Positions 23,433 through 35,200 of a stretch of 64,000 nucleotides of DNA are shown here, in pieces. Numbering within the stretch: position 1 is the stretch's first letter; each line of letters begins with the position of its first letter. Made by a program: the position numbers and the translations under genes. Source of the DNA: Panagrolaimus kolymaensis (lineage: Eukaryota > Nematoda > Chromadorea > Rhabditida > Panagrolaimidae); the NCBI GenBank assembly GCA_028622995.1, contig JAJQJQ010000023.1:1240001-1304000 (forward strand). Reading direction: 5' to 3'. The notes under the pieces were generated by a model that had not been told where the DNA came from, ran no database searches, and saw only the letters and a program-made list of their open reading frames with translations.

Positions 23433-24812
23433 TTATATAATATATTGTGATTTAACATTTAACCGTTTTCGTTTAGCCATCATTTTTTCATATACTTTAT
23501 CCCATTCTTGAATTAAAGTAATAAAATAATAATTTTGTTCATTTTCACATATCAACAATACTTTCCCCGTAGCGGATTTAATTGGGGGATGAGTAAGTTG
23601 AGGTGAAACTACATGTCTTCGAGAGATGACTGGAAGACAATAAAATAGCGATCTAAAATAATGGAAAATTAACAAAGATTCTTTTTTTTTTTATAACTTA
23701 CAAATAATGTTGATAAACTTTTTCATTAGTAAAAATAAATGCTAATGGCATCGATAGCAAACAACCACCAACTCCAATATTAAGAATAACATTAAAGACT
23801 GCAGTCATGTGTTTTTCATGAGCTCCATTCACTGTGAAATAAATGCTTTTAGCTCCTTGACAAACCAATGAAACCACAATCAATGCAATGGAAGCAACAC
23901 CAATCCAAAACATGGTTTTATTTGTTCGAAAATTTTCACATTGTTGATATCTTTCGGAAAGAGTACAATCATGGCGAGGACGTTTATTCAAATATTTCAC
24001 TATTGTTATTACCGCCAAAAAACTCTAAAATAATAAATTTAAAGTTGCAATTTTATTTTTTCAAATAATGGGCGATCACTCCAGAAAAAAATCAGATATT
24101 TCAGAAAAAATTTCCTCCCTAAGCTTGCCAACTCATTGCTCAAACTATAATTTTTAAAGAGCCTACAGTTATTTACAAAGTACATATTTAAAATTCAGAA
24201 AGAAAAAACTCACCATCCAGGTGATAGAAAATAAAATAATTAAAATATAATTTGAAGTCATAGTATGAAATATTGCAGCCACAACCACGCCATACGACAA
24301 ACCTATTGCTAACACCCACTGAAAAATTTCATATACTTAATTTTTTCATTTACAAAGTATCAGACACTTACTGGTGTAAGCAACAATAAAATTAAAAATC
24401 CAAGTGAAAAGAATTTTTCATAAATTTTTGTGAATAAACTTGAAAAAATTCTTTCACCAAAAATTGAAATTTCTAAAAAATATGTGCAACAATTACAAAC
24501 TCCATGAACAAAATTTAACCATAATCCATAATTGGATTGAATGATAATATTATAGCCATAAATAAAATGGATTAAAATTACAATTCTTAAAATTGATCTC
24601 AAGATAATGCATAGCCACAAATTGCAACAAGCAAGACGCATATTTAAATGAATCGTGGATATTTTGGTAAAAATATATAACATTGTTACAGTATGAAAAA
24701 TTGAAATAAATTCTATCAAAAAGCTAAATAAACATATTGGAACGAAAAATTTATCTTCAATTAATATTTCTGGATTCAAAAATGAAGGTATTGGTTGATT
24801 CGTTGTTTCCAT
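23433..24812 (-). CDS. Seven-transmembrane chemoreceptor, Sra superfamily (Sre/Srab-like)
   Basis: Four exons (24372-24812, 24214-24318, 23702-24024, 23433-23652) give 362 residues with about seven hydrophobic spans. Family signs are the loop LNMRLACCNLWLCIILRSIL between spans 1 and 2, the motif ERIFSSLFTKIYEK after span 3, and ERYQQCENFRTNKTMFW before span 6, a position where nematode Sra/Srab/Sre receptors carry a conserved (R/K)(Y/F)Q..EN motif. The C-terminal tail is basic. Such receptors act in sensory neurons as G-protein coupled chemoreceptors; the ligand is unknown. The second receptor of this type is at 39910-41488. Confidence 0.75.
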
Positions 24813-27525
24813 GACTCGAGAGAATTAAAAACATATCAAAGTAAGCACAAAATATTAAAGTTGTTTTTTGTTGTTTTAGAAAATAGGGTAAATGTAGGCT
24901 ATAATTTGCGAAATTTAATAGACGTATTTATGTTTTTAAAAAACACGAAAAAAATCTTAAAATAATCAAATGTTACAATTAAATTATTATAAGTTTTCAA
25001 AGGTTGGTTGGCGTCAAGAAAAACAAATAAGTTAAAGTTATGGTTAAAAACGTCATTAAATATTTTAGGTCATAGATTTGTTACTGTAATAAAATTCGAA
25101 AAGCTTCGTTTGGGCAAAGAAGGAAATGAAGCATTAAAGGTTTAAAAAAAGTACGAAAAAGTTGATATTGCGATGAAAATAAGCATGGCATATGTCTATA
25201 TGAAAGGTGCTTCAACACAAATTTGTTATCTAAAATAATAGAGTTTGCTAAAACTTATTACTGTCAAGTCATGCAACGCAGGTGCAAAAGTGTTCAGAAA
25301 ATATTTTTTATTTTATTTTAAAAAGTGGCAAGCTTTGTTGAAAGATGTAAAGATGAAAACATAACTTATGTTACGCCAATTTAACATTTTTTGTTTACCT
25401 TTAAATTTCGCTAAATTTAAAATTTATAAAAGTATTATGCGCCAAAAATATTAATAAAAATAACGACAAAATTTATAAGTTAACTCAGGCAATAAAACTT
25501 CAGACTTTGTTGACGCATATAAAAGTACAAAAATATCAATTTCAGAAGTTAAAAATAACTTTTATAGTTACCATGCATAAGCATAGCAGCTTTTTTTCTT
25601 CATTAATTTCTTTTGAAATGATGACTAAAAATTGTTTTTTACAACTTCTTTTAAAAAAACAAAAATATCCCGAGAATTCTGGAAGAAAGAGAAATAAAAT
25701 TCTGTGTTGTCGAAAAAATAAGAAACATAAAGCTTTTTTTTTTTGAAGTAAAGAAAGCAAACAAAAAAAGGATTGAAAAATATGTGTGTGTTTTGTTTAT
25801 AACAAAAATGCATCAATGAAAAGATAATAAAAAATAGGCAAAAAAATGAAGTTAAAAATTCAAAAAACCTAGAAAATAAACAAAAACGGCAGAAAATAAA
25901 AATAAAAATTTTTAAAGTTTTTTGTAAAAAAAATTTTTTACTTGTTAAATTAAAAAAAACTCATTTTGGAGGGAGCAGTTGGAAGCAATTAGAGTAATTA
26001 TAATAATAAACGTTAGTGGCGTGATAAACTTAAAAAACGCACGTCCATGAACAGAGTTTATTTTTTTTTATATTTCTTTAACATGCTAAGACTTAAGTCA
26101 CTTTATTTTTTTGGACCCATTTTATTCCTTTTAAAAAAACATGTTTGCTATTATTTTACCAAAGCCAATAAAAAACAACACTAAAATTAATAAAGGGATA
26201 AATATTAGAAAAATGTGGAAAATAAACAAAAAAATAAATTACTTCGGAATTTACCAAAATGCTCTGCTCTCAAAGAGCACTTTTTTGTTTGTGAAATTTA
26301 TATTTGATTATTTTATTTCTTAACATTAAACAAAAGCCAAAATACAACAAAACAAAAAATATTGTTATGAAAACAAACTCCTTTAAAAAAAGTCAAAATA
26401 CAAATATTCAAATTTGCTAATTTTTTATTGTTGGAAACAAACCAAAAAAATAAATGTTACAAAATTTGTCGAATATTTCCATATTTTTAGAATAAACACT
26501 TTTTTCTATTAAAAAAATGCACAGTAATATTTTTTACTTTTATGTGATACTTTTCATAAAAACTTTAGAGCAAACGTCTTTTTTCCACCTGTATATTACA
26601 GGTGAAAAAAAATCAGGTGGCTCTGAGTTTGTTGCATTTTTTCTTCTTCAAAATTATAAATAACAAATTTCATGGAGAGAAAAAATTATTAGTTTAATAT
26701 ATAACTAAAACAAGAGACACCCATGAAAACCTCGAAATAATAAACTTGTAATAATAGTTTTAAAAAAATTTAAAGATAGTAATATTATAGTCACGTTTTT
26801 TGGTGGCTATGTCTGATTATGAATTCCGTTTTTAGTAAAAAAACATTTAGATTTAATTTGATTCAAATTTTTTAAAGGCTGCTCAAGCAAATGCAATTAA
26901 AGTACGTAAACTTTTGCCTCAAAGAAATTCGAAGAGGAACTTCAACAAAAAATGGAATTAAAGTTATTAGTTTTTAAGAAAGTTAAATTACTTTTTATGT
27001 ATCTACCTCCTAGTAAGTTTATTATAAAAAAAAATGTTTGCTCAATTAGAAAGTTCATTCAGGAAAATAAATTTTTTTTTGTATTTCGAACGCCCCCGAA
27101 AAAAAATTTCGAGGGAAAATGTTAGTAATTTTTACCTATGCTTTTTTTAGATAGGCTTCGTCTATAATTATGTATTTCGAAAACAAAATCAACCTTTTTT
27201 CACCGTTAAAAATCATTGAAAGAAATTGGTGAGATGAAGAAAAAAAAGTTAAATGTTTTTAATGGTATAATTAATTTTTTTGTTTTTGTCTGAAAGTTAT
27301 TTTTCTTTTTTTATTTTTTTGCAAAAATTTTTAAAAGTGCAAGAAATTGATTACAAAAAAAGCTCGAGGAAAAAAACATAAAAAAATACATTGTTGAATT
27401 CAAAAAACCACGTTAATTATTTTTTAACAAATTTTTTTTACAAAAAATGGTTTTATAAAGATTGAAGGAATTTTTGCTTATTGTTAATCGAAGCTTTATT
27501 TATCGCATTTATTTTTTTTTCGAAT
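24813..27525. other. Long gene-free AT-rich spacer
   Basis: No frame here has coding character; A and T runs dominate. A short near-palindrome (CACCTGTA ... TACAGGTG) at 26586-26604 is the only structure noticed. Confidence 0.6.
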
Positions 27526-27751
27526 GAAAATAGTGCATTTCTTTAATTGTCTCATTCCAAAAAAGATTTTCTTTTTCATTTCAGTTCATAGATCAAATAA
27601 TTTATCACCCATTTAATGGAAAAGATATCTCTGGCTTACTTGTCGTTGAACGAATAAGCGATTCGCCTTTTACTAACCGCTTCCGGGCAAGTAGGCTCAT
27701 ATGAGTCTTAAAATAATTTTTGGAAGGCTTTTTCGAAAGAAAAAGCTTATT
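27526..27751 (-). repeat. Dispersed conserved repeat, copy A
   Basis: About 226 bases, present again in opposite orientation at 38625-38851. The first 125 bases or so of the unit (minus strand, from 27751 down) look identical in both; the rest differs at scattered positions. The core is richer in GC than its surroundings and can form a hairpin (GCTTA...TAAGC with inner CGTT/AACG). An open frame runs through the core but is not joined to any recognisable gene. No terminal inverted repeats are seen. Confidence 0.75.
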
Positions 27752-28435
27752 TTTAACATTCTTTTCTATGATATTATCTAATAATGTTTTAATTTGGTAG
27801 AAACTTTCCTTGGAACTCAAAACAATAATACCAAATAAAGAACCTTCTAAAAAAACCAGACTTTAACTTTGCGCAATTCGTAATTGATGATTATTTTTTA
27901 AATAATTTTAATTTAAAAAAACTTTTGAATAGACTTTGGTGATAGTTTACCGACTTCATCAGATGCAATTATCGGCTTTGCTGTGATTGCTCATATCTTT
28001 GGAGGATAATGAAAACAGTAATCTCTTAATTGTTTTTTTTATTTTATTTTCGGTCTATTTTTAACTCTTAATATATACAAAACATCATTCACACATTTAT
28101 ATCACGAGTTTTGAAAATAAGGAATACCAGTAGCTTTCAGTGAGAATATTATAATTTATTTAAACAAAAAAATTAAATTTTTAAATTACTGTTTACTTCC
28201 GATGCTCCTTTGACATGTGAGCATATAAGGATCAATTTTTATATATGTATGTTTTAAAACCAAAATAATTTTTATCTTCTTTTTTAGCCAACATAAAACG
28301 GAAACTACAAAACATAAATACTTGTCTCACAAAAAATTAATTGATTGATTGTTTTTTTATTTATTTTTTAAATAACAACGAAAAACAAAACTGTAAATAT
28401 AAAAATGGCAAATTCAAAAATCAAACAAAAAATAT
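27752..28435. other. Spacer before the epsin 3' end
   Basis: AT-rich, no gene seen. Confidence 0.55.
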
Positions 28436-29836
28436 TTAGTTAAAAGAATTTCCCCATGGATCACAATTTTCTTTGCTGCTTCGAGGTGGAAGTGGAGGAG
28501 CAGGGAGCCATGGAACAATATTTGCGGAATTTGTTCCTGTAGAAGTTGAAGATGCGTCAGCAGTCCATGAGTTTTTCATGATAGGGGTTGATGGAAAAGG
28601 ATAAACCTTAGAGGATGAATTAGTCGTAGCTGGGGTTGCTGATAGAAAAGGATTTGTGGTCCACGAATCATTTTTGACTGGTGTGGAAGTTGTAAAATCG
28701 GAAAAAACGTTGGATGATGGAGTAGTCACACTTGCTTGTTGAAATGGGTTCGTTGTATTCCAAGGATCATTTTTGATTGGGGTAAATAATGTTTCATTAT
28801 TGATAGATGGTGTAGTTGTTTGTAGGAATGGATTGGAAGTCCATGGATCGTTTTTGCTTGGGGTTAAAGCTTCTTCATGATAAACATTGGAGGATAGTGT
28901 GGGTGCAGCTGTTTGCTGGAATGGATTAGATGGATTTGCATCAGCAATATTTTTAGTTGTGCAATTCCAAAATTTGTCATTCCATGGAGTATTTGCTATT
29001 GAATCAAGAATTTCACTTGGAGCAGGATTGTAAAAATTTAATTGCATAATATCTTCGAGAACGCTTTCTAATACAGTACTCTTCCGCTTATCATCATCTT
29101 TAGTTTGACTTTTAATTGACGGATCAAGTGAAACATTTTTCTCGGCAAATGAATCGCCTTCAAACTTTTCACTATTATTTTCTTTACTTTCTTCCAGCGC
29201 AGTTCGAAGTTGATATGCATCATTCCAACGTTGTTCCTCTTCCTTAGCATTTTCTTCACGTGATAAAGCCATAGCAATTTGAAGTTGAATATCTTCATCT
29301 TCAGGACTCGCGGGTTTAGCTTCTTCAAGTTCTGAATCATTAACAGCTGAACCACTTCTTGGGGTATTTGGATCAGATGGAGTGCCAGGGCCATGAACAT
29401 CTCGAGCGATTTGACGTTCAGCTTTTAATTGTTCTTCATCATTCAATAAAGTAACAAGCTTTTCCGCATTTTTTCTAACGCTCAAACCATGATCAAATTT
29501 TCCATCAACATGTTGGAAATCTTTCAAAGTTTCAATAATATAAATATTTTCTTGACATTCTTTAATAATTTTTTCATTTCCATTTTTGATGAGATAATCC
29601 AAAAGGACCAAACTTTTATAAACATGGCGCCAATTTTTTCCGTGATCGTTTAAACGCTTCCATAAAATTACCAAAATCTCGGTTAATGCTGCGGCATCAT
29701 TAGTTAATTCAGCGATATCAGATAAAAGTATGGGAGTTGCAGCATTTGGAGCATTACTAGTAGCTTCACGAACTTTAACTTGAGTTGCAGAATATGAAAC
29801 ATTTTTAACTCGACGTTTTATCGTTGAAATGGCCAT
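28436..29836 (-). CDS. epn-1: Epsin (ENTH-domain endocytic adaptor)
   Basis: A single-exon frame of 466 residues. The N-terminal 145 residues are an ENTH domain, with STIKRRVKNVSYSATQVKVR, KRLNDHGKNWRHVYKSL and LKDFQHVDGKFDHGLSVR; it binds PtdIns(4,5)P2 and bends membrane at clathrin pits. A ubiquitin-interacting motif (DEDIQLQIAMALSREENA) follows near residue 190, with a second possible one (DAYQLRTALEESKE). The tail has three DPW motifs (AP-2 binding) and four NPF motifs (EH-domain binding). Start chosen at MAISTIKRR, because the upstream in-frame ATG adds a hydrophobic stretch foreign to the family. It is the only sizeable intronless gene in the window. Confidence 0.93.
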   Translation of the reverse strand: MAISTIKRRVKNVSYSATQVKVREATSNAPNAATPILLSDIAELTNDAAALTEILVILWKRLNDHGKNWRHVYKSLVLLDYLIKNGNEKIIKECQENIYIIETLKDFQHVDGKFDHGLSVRKNAEKLVTLLNDEEQLKAERQIARDVHGPGTPSDPNTPRSGSAVNDSELEEAKPASPEDEDIQLQIAMALSREENAKEEEQRWNDAYQLRTALEESKENNSEKFEGDSFAEKNVSLDPSIKSQTKDDDKRKSTVLESVLEDIMQLNFYNPAPSEILDSIANTPWNDKFWNCTTKNIADANPSNPFQQTAAPTLSSNVYHEEALTPSKNDPWTSNPFLQTTTPSINNETLFTPIKNDPWNTTNPFQQASVTTPSSNVFSDFTTSTPVKNDSWTTNPFLSATPATTNSSSKVYPFPSTPIMKNSWTADASSTSTGTNSANIVPWLPAPPLPPRSSKENCDPWGNSFN

Positions 29837-30264
29837 AATTGAGAATGGAAAAAATATGGTAATGAACAATAAATTAGAGAGCAATCAGGTACAAACCAAA
29901 ACCAACCAAAGATCAAGAAAACAATGAATATGAAAAAGTTTTTGCTCAGTGCATTTCGGGTATTTGGGGCGCGGTTATCTTTAAGGCATTTTTGATGTCA
30001 ATAGTCTATTGTCCTCACAATTAATAATAAACTTTTAAGGCACATTTATGCGCACTGAAAAATCAAATTTTTATTGACCTTGATTGCATAAAAATGCCTC
30101 TTTTGAAGAAAAAAGAATTTGAAAAGGGAACTGTTTTTGAAAACAACTAAATTATCGAAAATAACAACATGGGAAATTTATTACAACCTTATAAATAAAT
30201 GCTTATCAGTTTATCTAAAATTAAACCAAAATTTTTATTCATTCTAACTTTATCCAGTTAAAAA
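29837..30264. other. Divergent promoter region
   Basis: Lies between epsin (minus) and the small peptide gene (plus); contains the TATA box at 30190. Confidence 0.55.
30190..30197 (+). promoter_or_regulatory. TATA box of the small peptide gene at 30265
   Basis: TATAAATA on the plus strand, 75 bases before the ATG. Position and sequence only. Confidence 0.45.
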
Positions 30265-30543
30265 ATGAAGATCATTTTTGCCTTTATTGTTTTCTTTTCT
30301 ATTTTTTTAATCAAAGCTGAAGAGTAAGTTTTTTAAACTTTAAAAAAATTATTTCTTTATTATTGCTTTAGACCACTTCCTCGCTATAAACGTACAATCG
30401 CAACATATTATAAAGGTTTCTCCTTTCAAGATGGTATCATAATTAATAATAGTGGAAACAATAACCAAATCGAAGCAGCCTTCCAATATTCTATTGTAAC
30501 TATAACCACAACCATTACAGCAGGAATGTGCAAATGGCAATAA
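30265..30543 (+). CDS. Tiny secreted protein (76 aa), unknown
   Basis: Two exons (30265-30323, 30372-30543) join in frame. A signal peptide (MKIIFAFIVFFSIFLIKA) is followed by EEPLPRYKR, where the KR pair could be a processing site, then TIATYYKGFSFQDGIIINNS and a Thr-rich, hydrophobic end closing with GMCKWQ. It has one cysteine only. It is a candidate secreted peptide or small effector; I do not recognise the family. A TATA box precedes it, and a poly(A)-like AATAAAG follows the stop. Confidence 0.55.
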
Positions 30544-30968
30544 TTAATAAAGTTTCTTTTATATATTTTTCCAATCGAACAATTTGTATATAGAAGTTAA
30601 TGGCAAACAAAAATTCGTGTTTAATCCTTTTTTCTGGAAAAGGAAATTATCAGAGAAATAAAAAATTTATGAATTTTTCAAAGGTCAAATAAAATTTTTC
30701 ATAAAATTCAAGACGTGAACGTTTTTTTGCAATATTCCACTTATTTCTCAAATGCTAAAGAAACTCAAATTTTGTCGGAAGATTTGTGATGTAGTTTCAT
30801 TTTTTAGCGACAAAAATAAAATAAGAAACTTTGCACTTGCTTGCTGTAGTCATCATTTCTGAGAATTATGAATCAATGCATAATATTTAACAAGTTTTGC
30901 CAAGTAAAAAAATTTTATTTTACAAACATACATACAAAAAACATATATTACATATAATTAATCGAGCA

Positions 30969-32053
30969 TCATTCTGCATCGTTATAGTAAATATATTTTG
31001 GAACAAATCCACTGCTTTGAGAATCACTTCCATGACGTATTCCAGGACCAAAAACTGAGGGTACATAAACAGGAGTACCTAAAAAATGAGATGAATATTA
31101 AAGCATAATTCCTTTGCAATCATTCTTACCTTTGAAAGGTTTTGCTTTAGCGGATGCATCACCTGCAGATGTTTCATCAGAATCTTTCTCTTGAACATAA
31201 TTGAAGCCAATAGGAACTGTTCCAATAATAATAGGTGTTGATCGTTCAATTGAACCATTCCAAAATGATGAAGTATATATATCAACCTAAAAAAAATGTC
31301 TGAACATATTGAGAAACAAAAAGGCAGACCCTGAGAGAATAAACAGCTTGAATAATGGAACAATTGTTGAAGGTTGGACACACAGAAGGTATTCGAAACT
31401 TTCTTGCATATGTTTTAGTACTATTTTGTGGAACCTAAAAAAAAGACATAACTTTTTAAAATCAAATTTGAAAAATACCATAAATGCTTCTTTAGAATTG
31501 AAAACAGCTAGATAAGTGTTTCTTACATCCATTTGACCCATATAATACTCATAAGCTGTGAAATTTGAATGTTCCATTAATCTTGTTTGAATTTGTGTTA
31601 CATCTTTGGTTGAATCATTTTGAATTTGAACAGTAACCAAAATACATTGGCCAGGAGCTTAACCCCATTGAGAAACTGATATCTAAAATCGAAATTAGGA
31701 TATTATGTATGCAACTAAGTAGAATGCAAAAAAAAAACAAACCTTTGCATAAACATAAAGGGATATTCGTATAGACCAGCTGATAATTGAGTTCCATGCC
31801 ATACAATAGATTCAAAGTTAGCATAAAGTTCATTAGCAGAAAATACAGCAGTATGATGTCTACTTGTTTGTACAGTCCAATATGTATGAGCGCCGCCAAC
31901 AAAATAAATCACAACACGTCGAGCTTTGATTGGTTCTTCTATTCGCATGATTACATTTCCTTTGACAATATCACCAGGACGATAGATCATTGTTGGAGAA
32001 TCATATTGAATTGTAATGTATTTGACGGATTCTTTGAAAAGATTTTTAAACAT
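30969..32053 (-). pseudogene. Arrestin-domain (ARRDC-like) gene, broken
   Basis: Segments 31743-32053, 31479-31682, 31330-31434, 31130-31286 and 30969-31078 all have good splice ends. The first encodes the start of an arrestin N-domain (YDSPTMIYRPGDIVKGNV ... WHGTQLSAGLYEYPFMFM). The second starts in the C-domain, SVSQWG, then an in-frame TAA, then APGQCILVTVQIQN, where relatives read G-Y-x-P-G-E. About 60 residues expected between these parts are absent and the intron is only 60 bases. The first segment ends in phase 2 while the second needs phase 0, so the join is also out of frame. Later segments are normal (YSLRVDIYTSSFWNG). ARRDC proteins link membrane receptors to ubiquitin ligases. Either the gene is dead or an exon was lost in assembly. 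Confidence 0.7.
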
Positions 32054-32287
32054 TAAAATATTTTCTTGAGCAAAGCCAACGAGCAAGAAGCGATTTGAAA
32101 AACATAAAAAAGCAAAAACAAAAAATTCACAGATAAAAAAGTAATTTTAAAATTTGCATGTGTTTTTCTTTTTTTGTTTCTTATTTTTCAAAACCTACAT
32201 AAGTTTACCATCCGTTCCGTCTTTTTGTTACGAGCATAAGATTTAAAGATTTTATTTAAAAAAAAAAGTGAAAGAATTTTATCGATA

Positions 32288-35200
32288 TTATACACTTGAT
32301 TGTTTTTCAAAAATATCTTTATTGGAATTTCTTGTGGTTGGAGTTGATTCAGTTGAATCTTTTCGTCGTTTAGGTGGCGAAGGATCTTTGGGTGGCATGG
32401 AAGAGCTTTGCTGAGATGCATCTATTTCTTGAGGTTGCCAACTTACTAACACAGGTGAAGGAGTTTTTTCTTGTTTGGGAATTGAACTTGGAGATTTTGG
32501 TTCCACGTCAATATCTTTTGTTGCATCCATCTTTGCTGGCCGGTGAAGAAGAATTGGAGGCTCTTCACCAAAATCAATAATTACTGGTTGGAAACCTTAA
32601 AATAAAAATAAATAAACAACCTTTTTTTACGATTATAAATTACTGTGACTGCTGATGATACTTGGAGTGGTTGATTTTGATCCTGCAATCGGGGCACTTG
32701 CAACCGAGGGACTGCTGCTTTCATTTGGACTTAGCCTTCCTGGAATTTCGGGCGCCAGCAATTCATTATCGCTTGTTTTAATTTCAGTTAAATCCATTTC
32801 ACCATCATTTTCATTTACCACATCCACATTTGGGCTTTTTGCTGCTCGACGAAAACTTTTTCGAATCATTCCTTAATTCACATATTTTAATTAAATGCTA
32901 TTAAAGCCTTTTCAAACCTGGCACTTTTCTTAATCTTTTTGGTTTTAATTTAATTTTAGTTCCTTTTTCATTATGTTCAACAGGAACCATCAACGTATAG
33001 CCTCCTCCTTCACCCTGTTCTTCTTCTGAGGCACTTGAAGAATCTGTGCCGCCACGGCTTCGACGAATTCGTTTTGAAGCTCGTGAAAATGTTCTCCATG
33101 TCGCTCGACCAACTCGATTTGCTTGATCATTAGCCCTTTAAAAATGTTAATTTGAATCACAAAAATATTCAAAAAAATTTATTAGTAAGCTTAATGTTAG
33201 TAAATTATTTTCCTAAAACTACAAACAAATAATGAGATCGCAAATACCAAAGAGATTACAACAAGAGATTCATAGTCTCCAAACAATTTTTAACTGCAAA
33301 AGAAAGCTATTCTAAATTATTAAGAAGCCATTAACAAATATAATTATAAATTAGTTGAGAATTAAACAATTTTAAAAGCCACATCTTCTTCTTCTTCAAT
33401 TTTAGTCATTTGCCGTTTATTTTCTCGCTTTTTAGCCTTTTCCATTTTCTTTTCTTTCTTTGTTTTTTCTTCCTTTTTTGATTTTCCTTTCTCTGGGTCA
33501 TTGCCTTCTTCACCTTCGCTGAAAATGTTAGTAATTGTTAGCAACTATTAGCTTTTTTATTAATAGTGTTATTACAGCATAAATTTAAATATGGAACTTA
33601 CCATGAATGTCCAATGCTCCACCATTTATTATGGGTTACACCATATTGGCAGCAAAGATAAATTAATTCAATAATTGTTAACAAACTGGCTCCTAAGAAA
33701 AGCCCAAGAGCACCGCCAACATCACAAAATAATGACCAAATGGAATATGTTGCATCTTGTCTCCAATGTTCCACATTCATTTTATGTAAGAATACATTGA
33801 CTTGAGCAAAATTTTCTCTAAAAATGGAACACTTTTGTTTTATAGGATTTTCCTTTAAAAAATAAGTGAAGAAAAAATCAAAAAGCATTACTTGATAAAT
33901 TTGCCACCAAATTCAAAGTTTTCTAAATAATCTGGTAATTCTTTTTTAAAGAGAATCGTGTAAGCTGATTGAAAATCATGCATAACTTTTTTGAAATTTT
34001 TTGATAACTCTGCAGAAGTGTTTTTAACTTCACCAAAAGTGCATACAAGAATATCATCCAAAAATTCAGAAAACAATTTAGAATGATTTGAACTTGTATC
34101 ACCAAAAAGTAAGACGGCGCCAATATCCAATCCTGTATCATTAATGGTCAAATCTAAGAGGGTGTCTAATTTTTCTTCCAAATCCGCAATAGTTTTTCCA
34201 ATTGTGATATCCAAATCTTTTGTAATAATATTATACCATCCTTCATAGAAATCTTCTTCAAAGAAATGTCGCATATTTCTTGCTTGCATTTTTTCTGCCC
34301 ATGCTTTTCGTTGAAGCTTTCCTTCATCATATTGATCAGTTAAATATAAAATTCTTGTCATCCTTTCCAAACTTCGAGATAACCTTTCTGTGTAACTATC
34401 TTCATCGTAAATTAAATAAAGTTGATGAACATATTCTTCAATGAATGAAAGCTTTTTAGCTGCAATTTCAACTTCATCTCCGCCATAACCATGTTTGACA
34501 TCAGATATGGTTCGAAAGTCGCCTTCGGGTGGTGAAGTTAAATTTTTATTTAGCAAATGAACAAGCATTTGTGCTCGACGTTCTTCACCTCGCGCTGCTT
34601 TATTTGTTATGGCATTAAAAACATCATTGTGGCGAGTGGACATATTAGAAAAGCATTCAGTTGAATTCATTAAACGCTCATAAACCCCAGTAAAGTTATC
34701 GTTATTCCATCCCCAGCGGGCATATGGGATTCTAAAAATTAACAATTTTGATTCTCTATCTATTGAAATCTTTATAAAGTATTTAACTTGATAGTCGAAA
34801 TACGAGGCGAAAAGTACTACCACTTTCTTTTATCCCATTTGAATGGCAAATTTATGTAAAAACAAGTGATTGAAAAAAAAGACTTACTGTTCAGCTGTTT
34901 GTTTCACTCTTGTTATCAACCGTTTGGTTCTCAATAAAATATCTTCTTGATATCTCGTTTGCTTTTCATAAGCTCGATGGGCTTCACGCTTAATTCGACT
35001 AACTTGTTGATCTTCTAGTAATTGATTATCTTCACATTTAAAATGCTCTTCTCGACCAAGTTCATCAATTGAAAGCTACAAACAAACATATTAAATTTTA
35101 ATTAATTTGACAACTTTTTGTTTTACCTCATCATCAATATTCTCTTCTTCATCCACTTCTGATTCATCCTCTTCATCAACGGTGTCAATTAGTTTAGGGA

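Noticed and set aside
26577..26612. Near-palindrome in the long spacer
   Set aside because: Only 8 perfect base pairs beyond A/T runs; expected by chance in AT-rich DNA.
33136..33172. ATG-led frame at 32990-33172 as the start of a separate gene
   Set aside because: That frame stops quickly; the overlapping frame ANDQANRVGRATW joins in phase to the DEG/ENaC TM2 exon and continues through two more exons, so it is better read as tail B.
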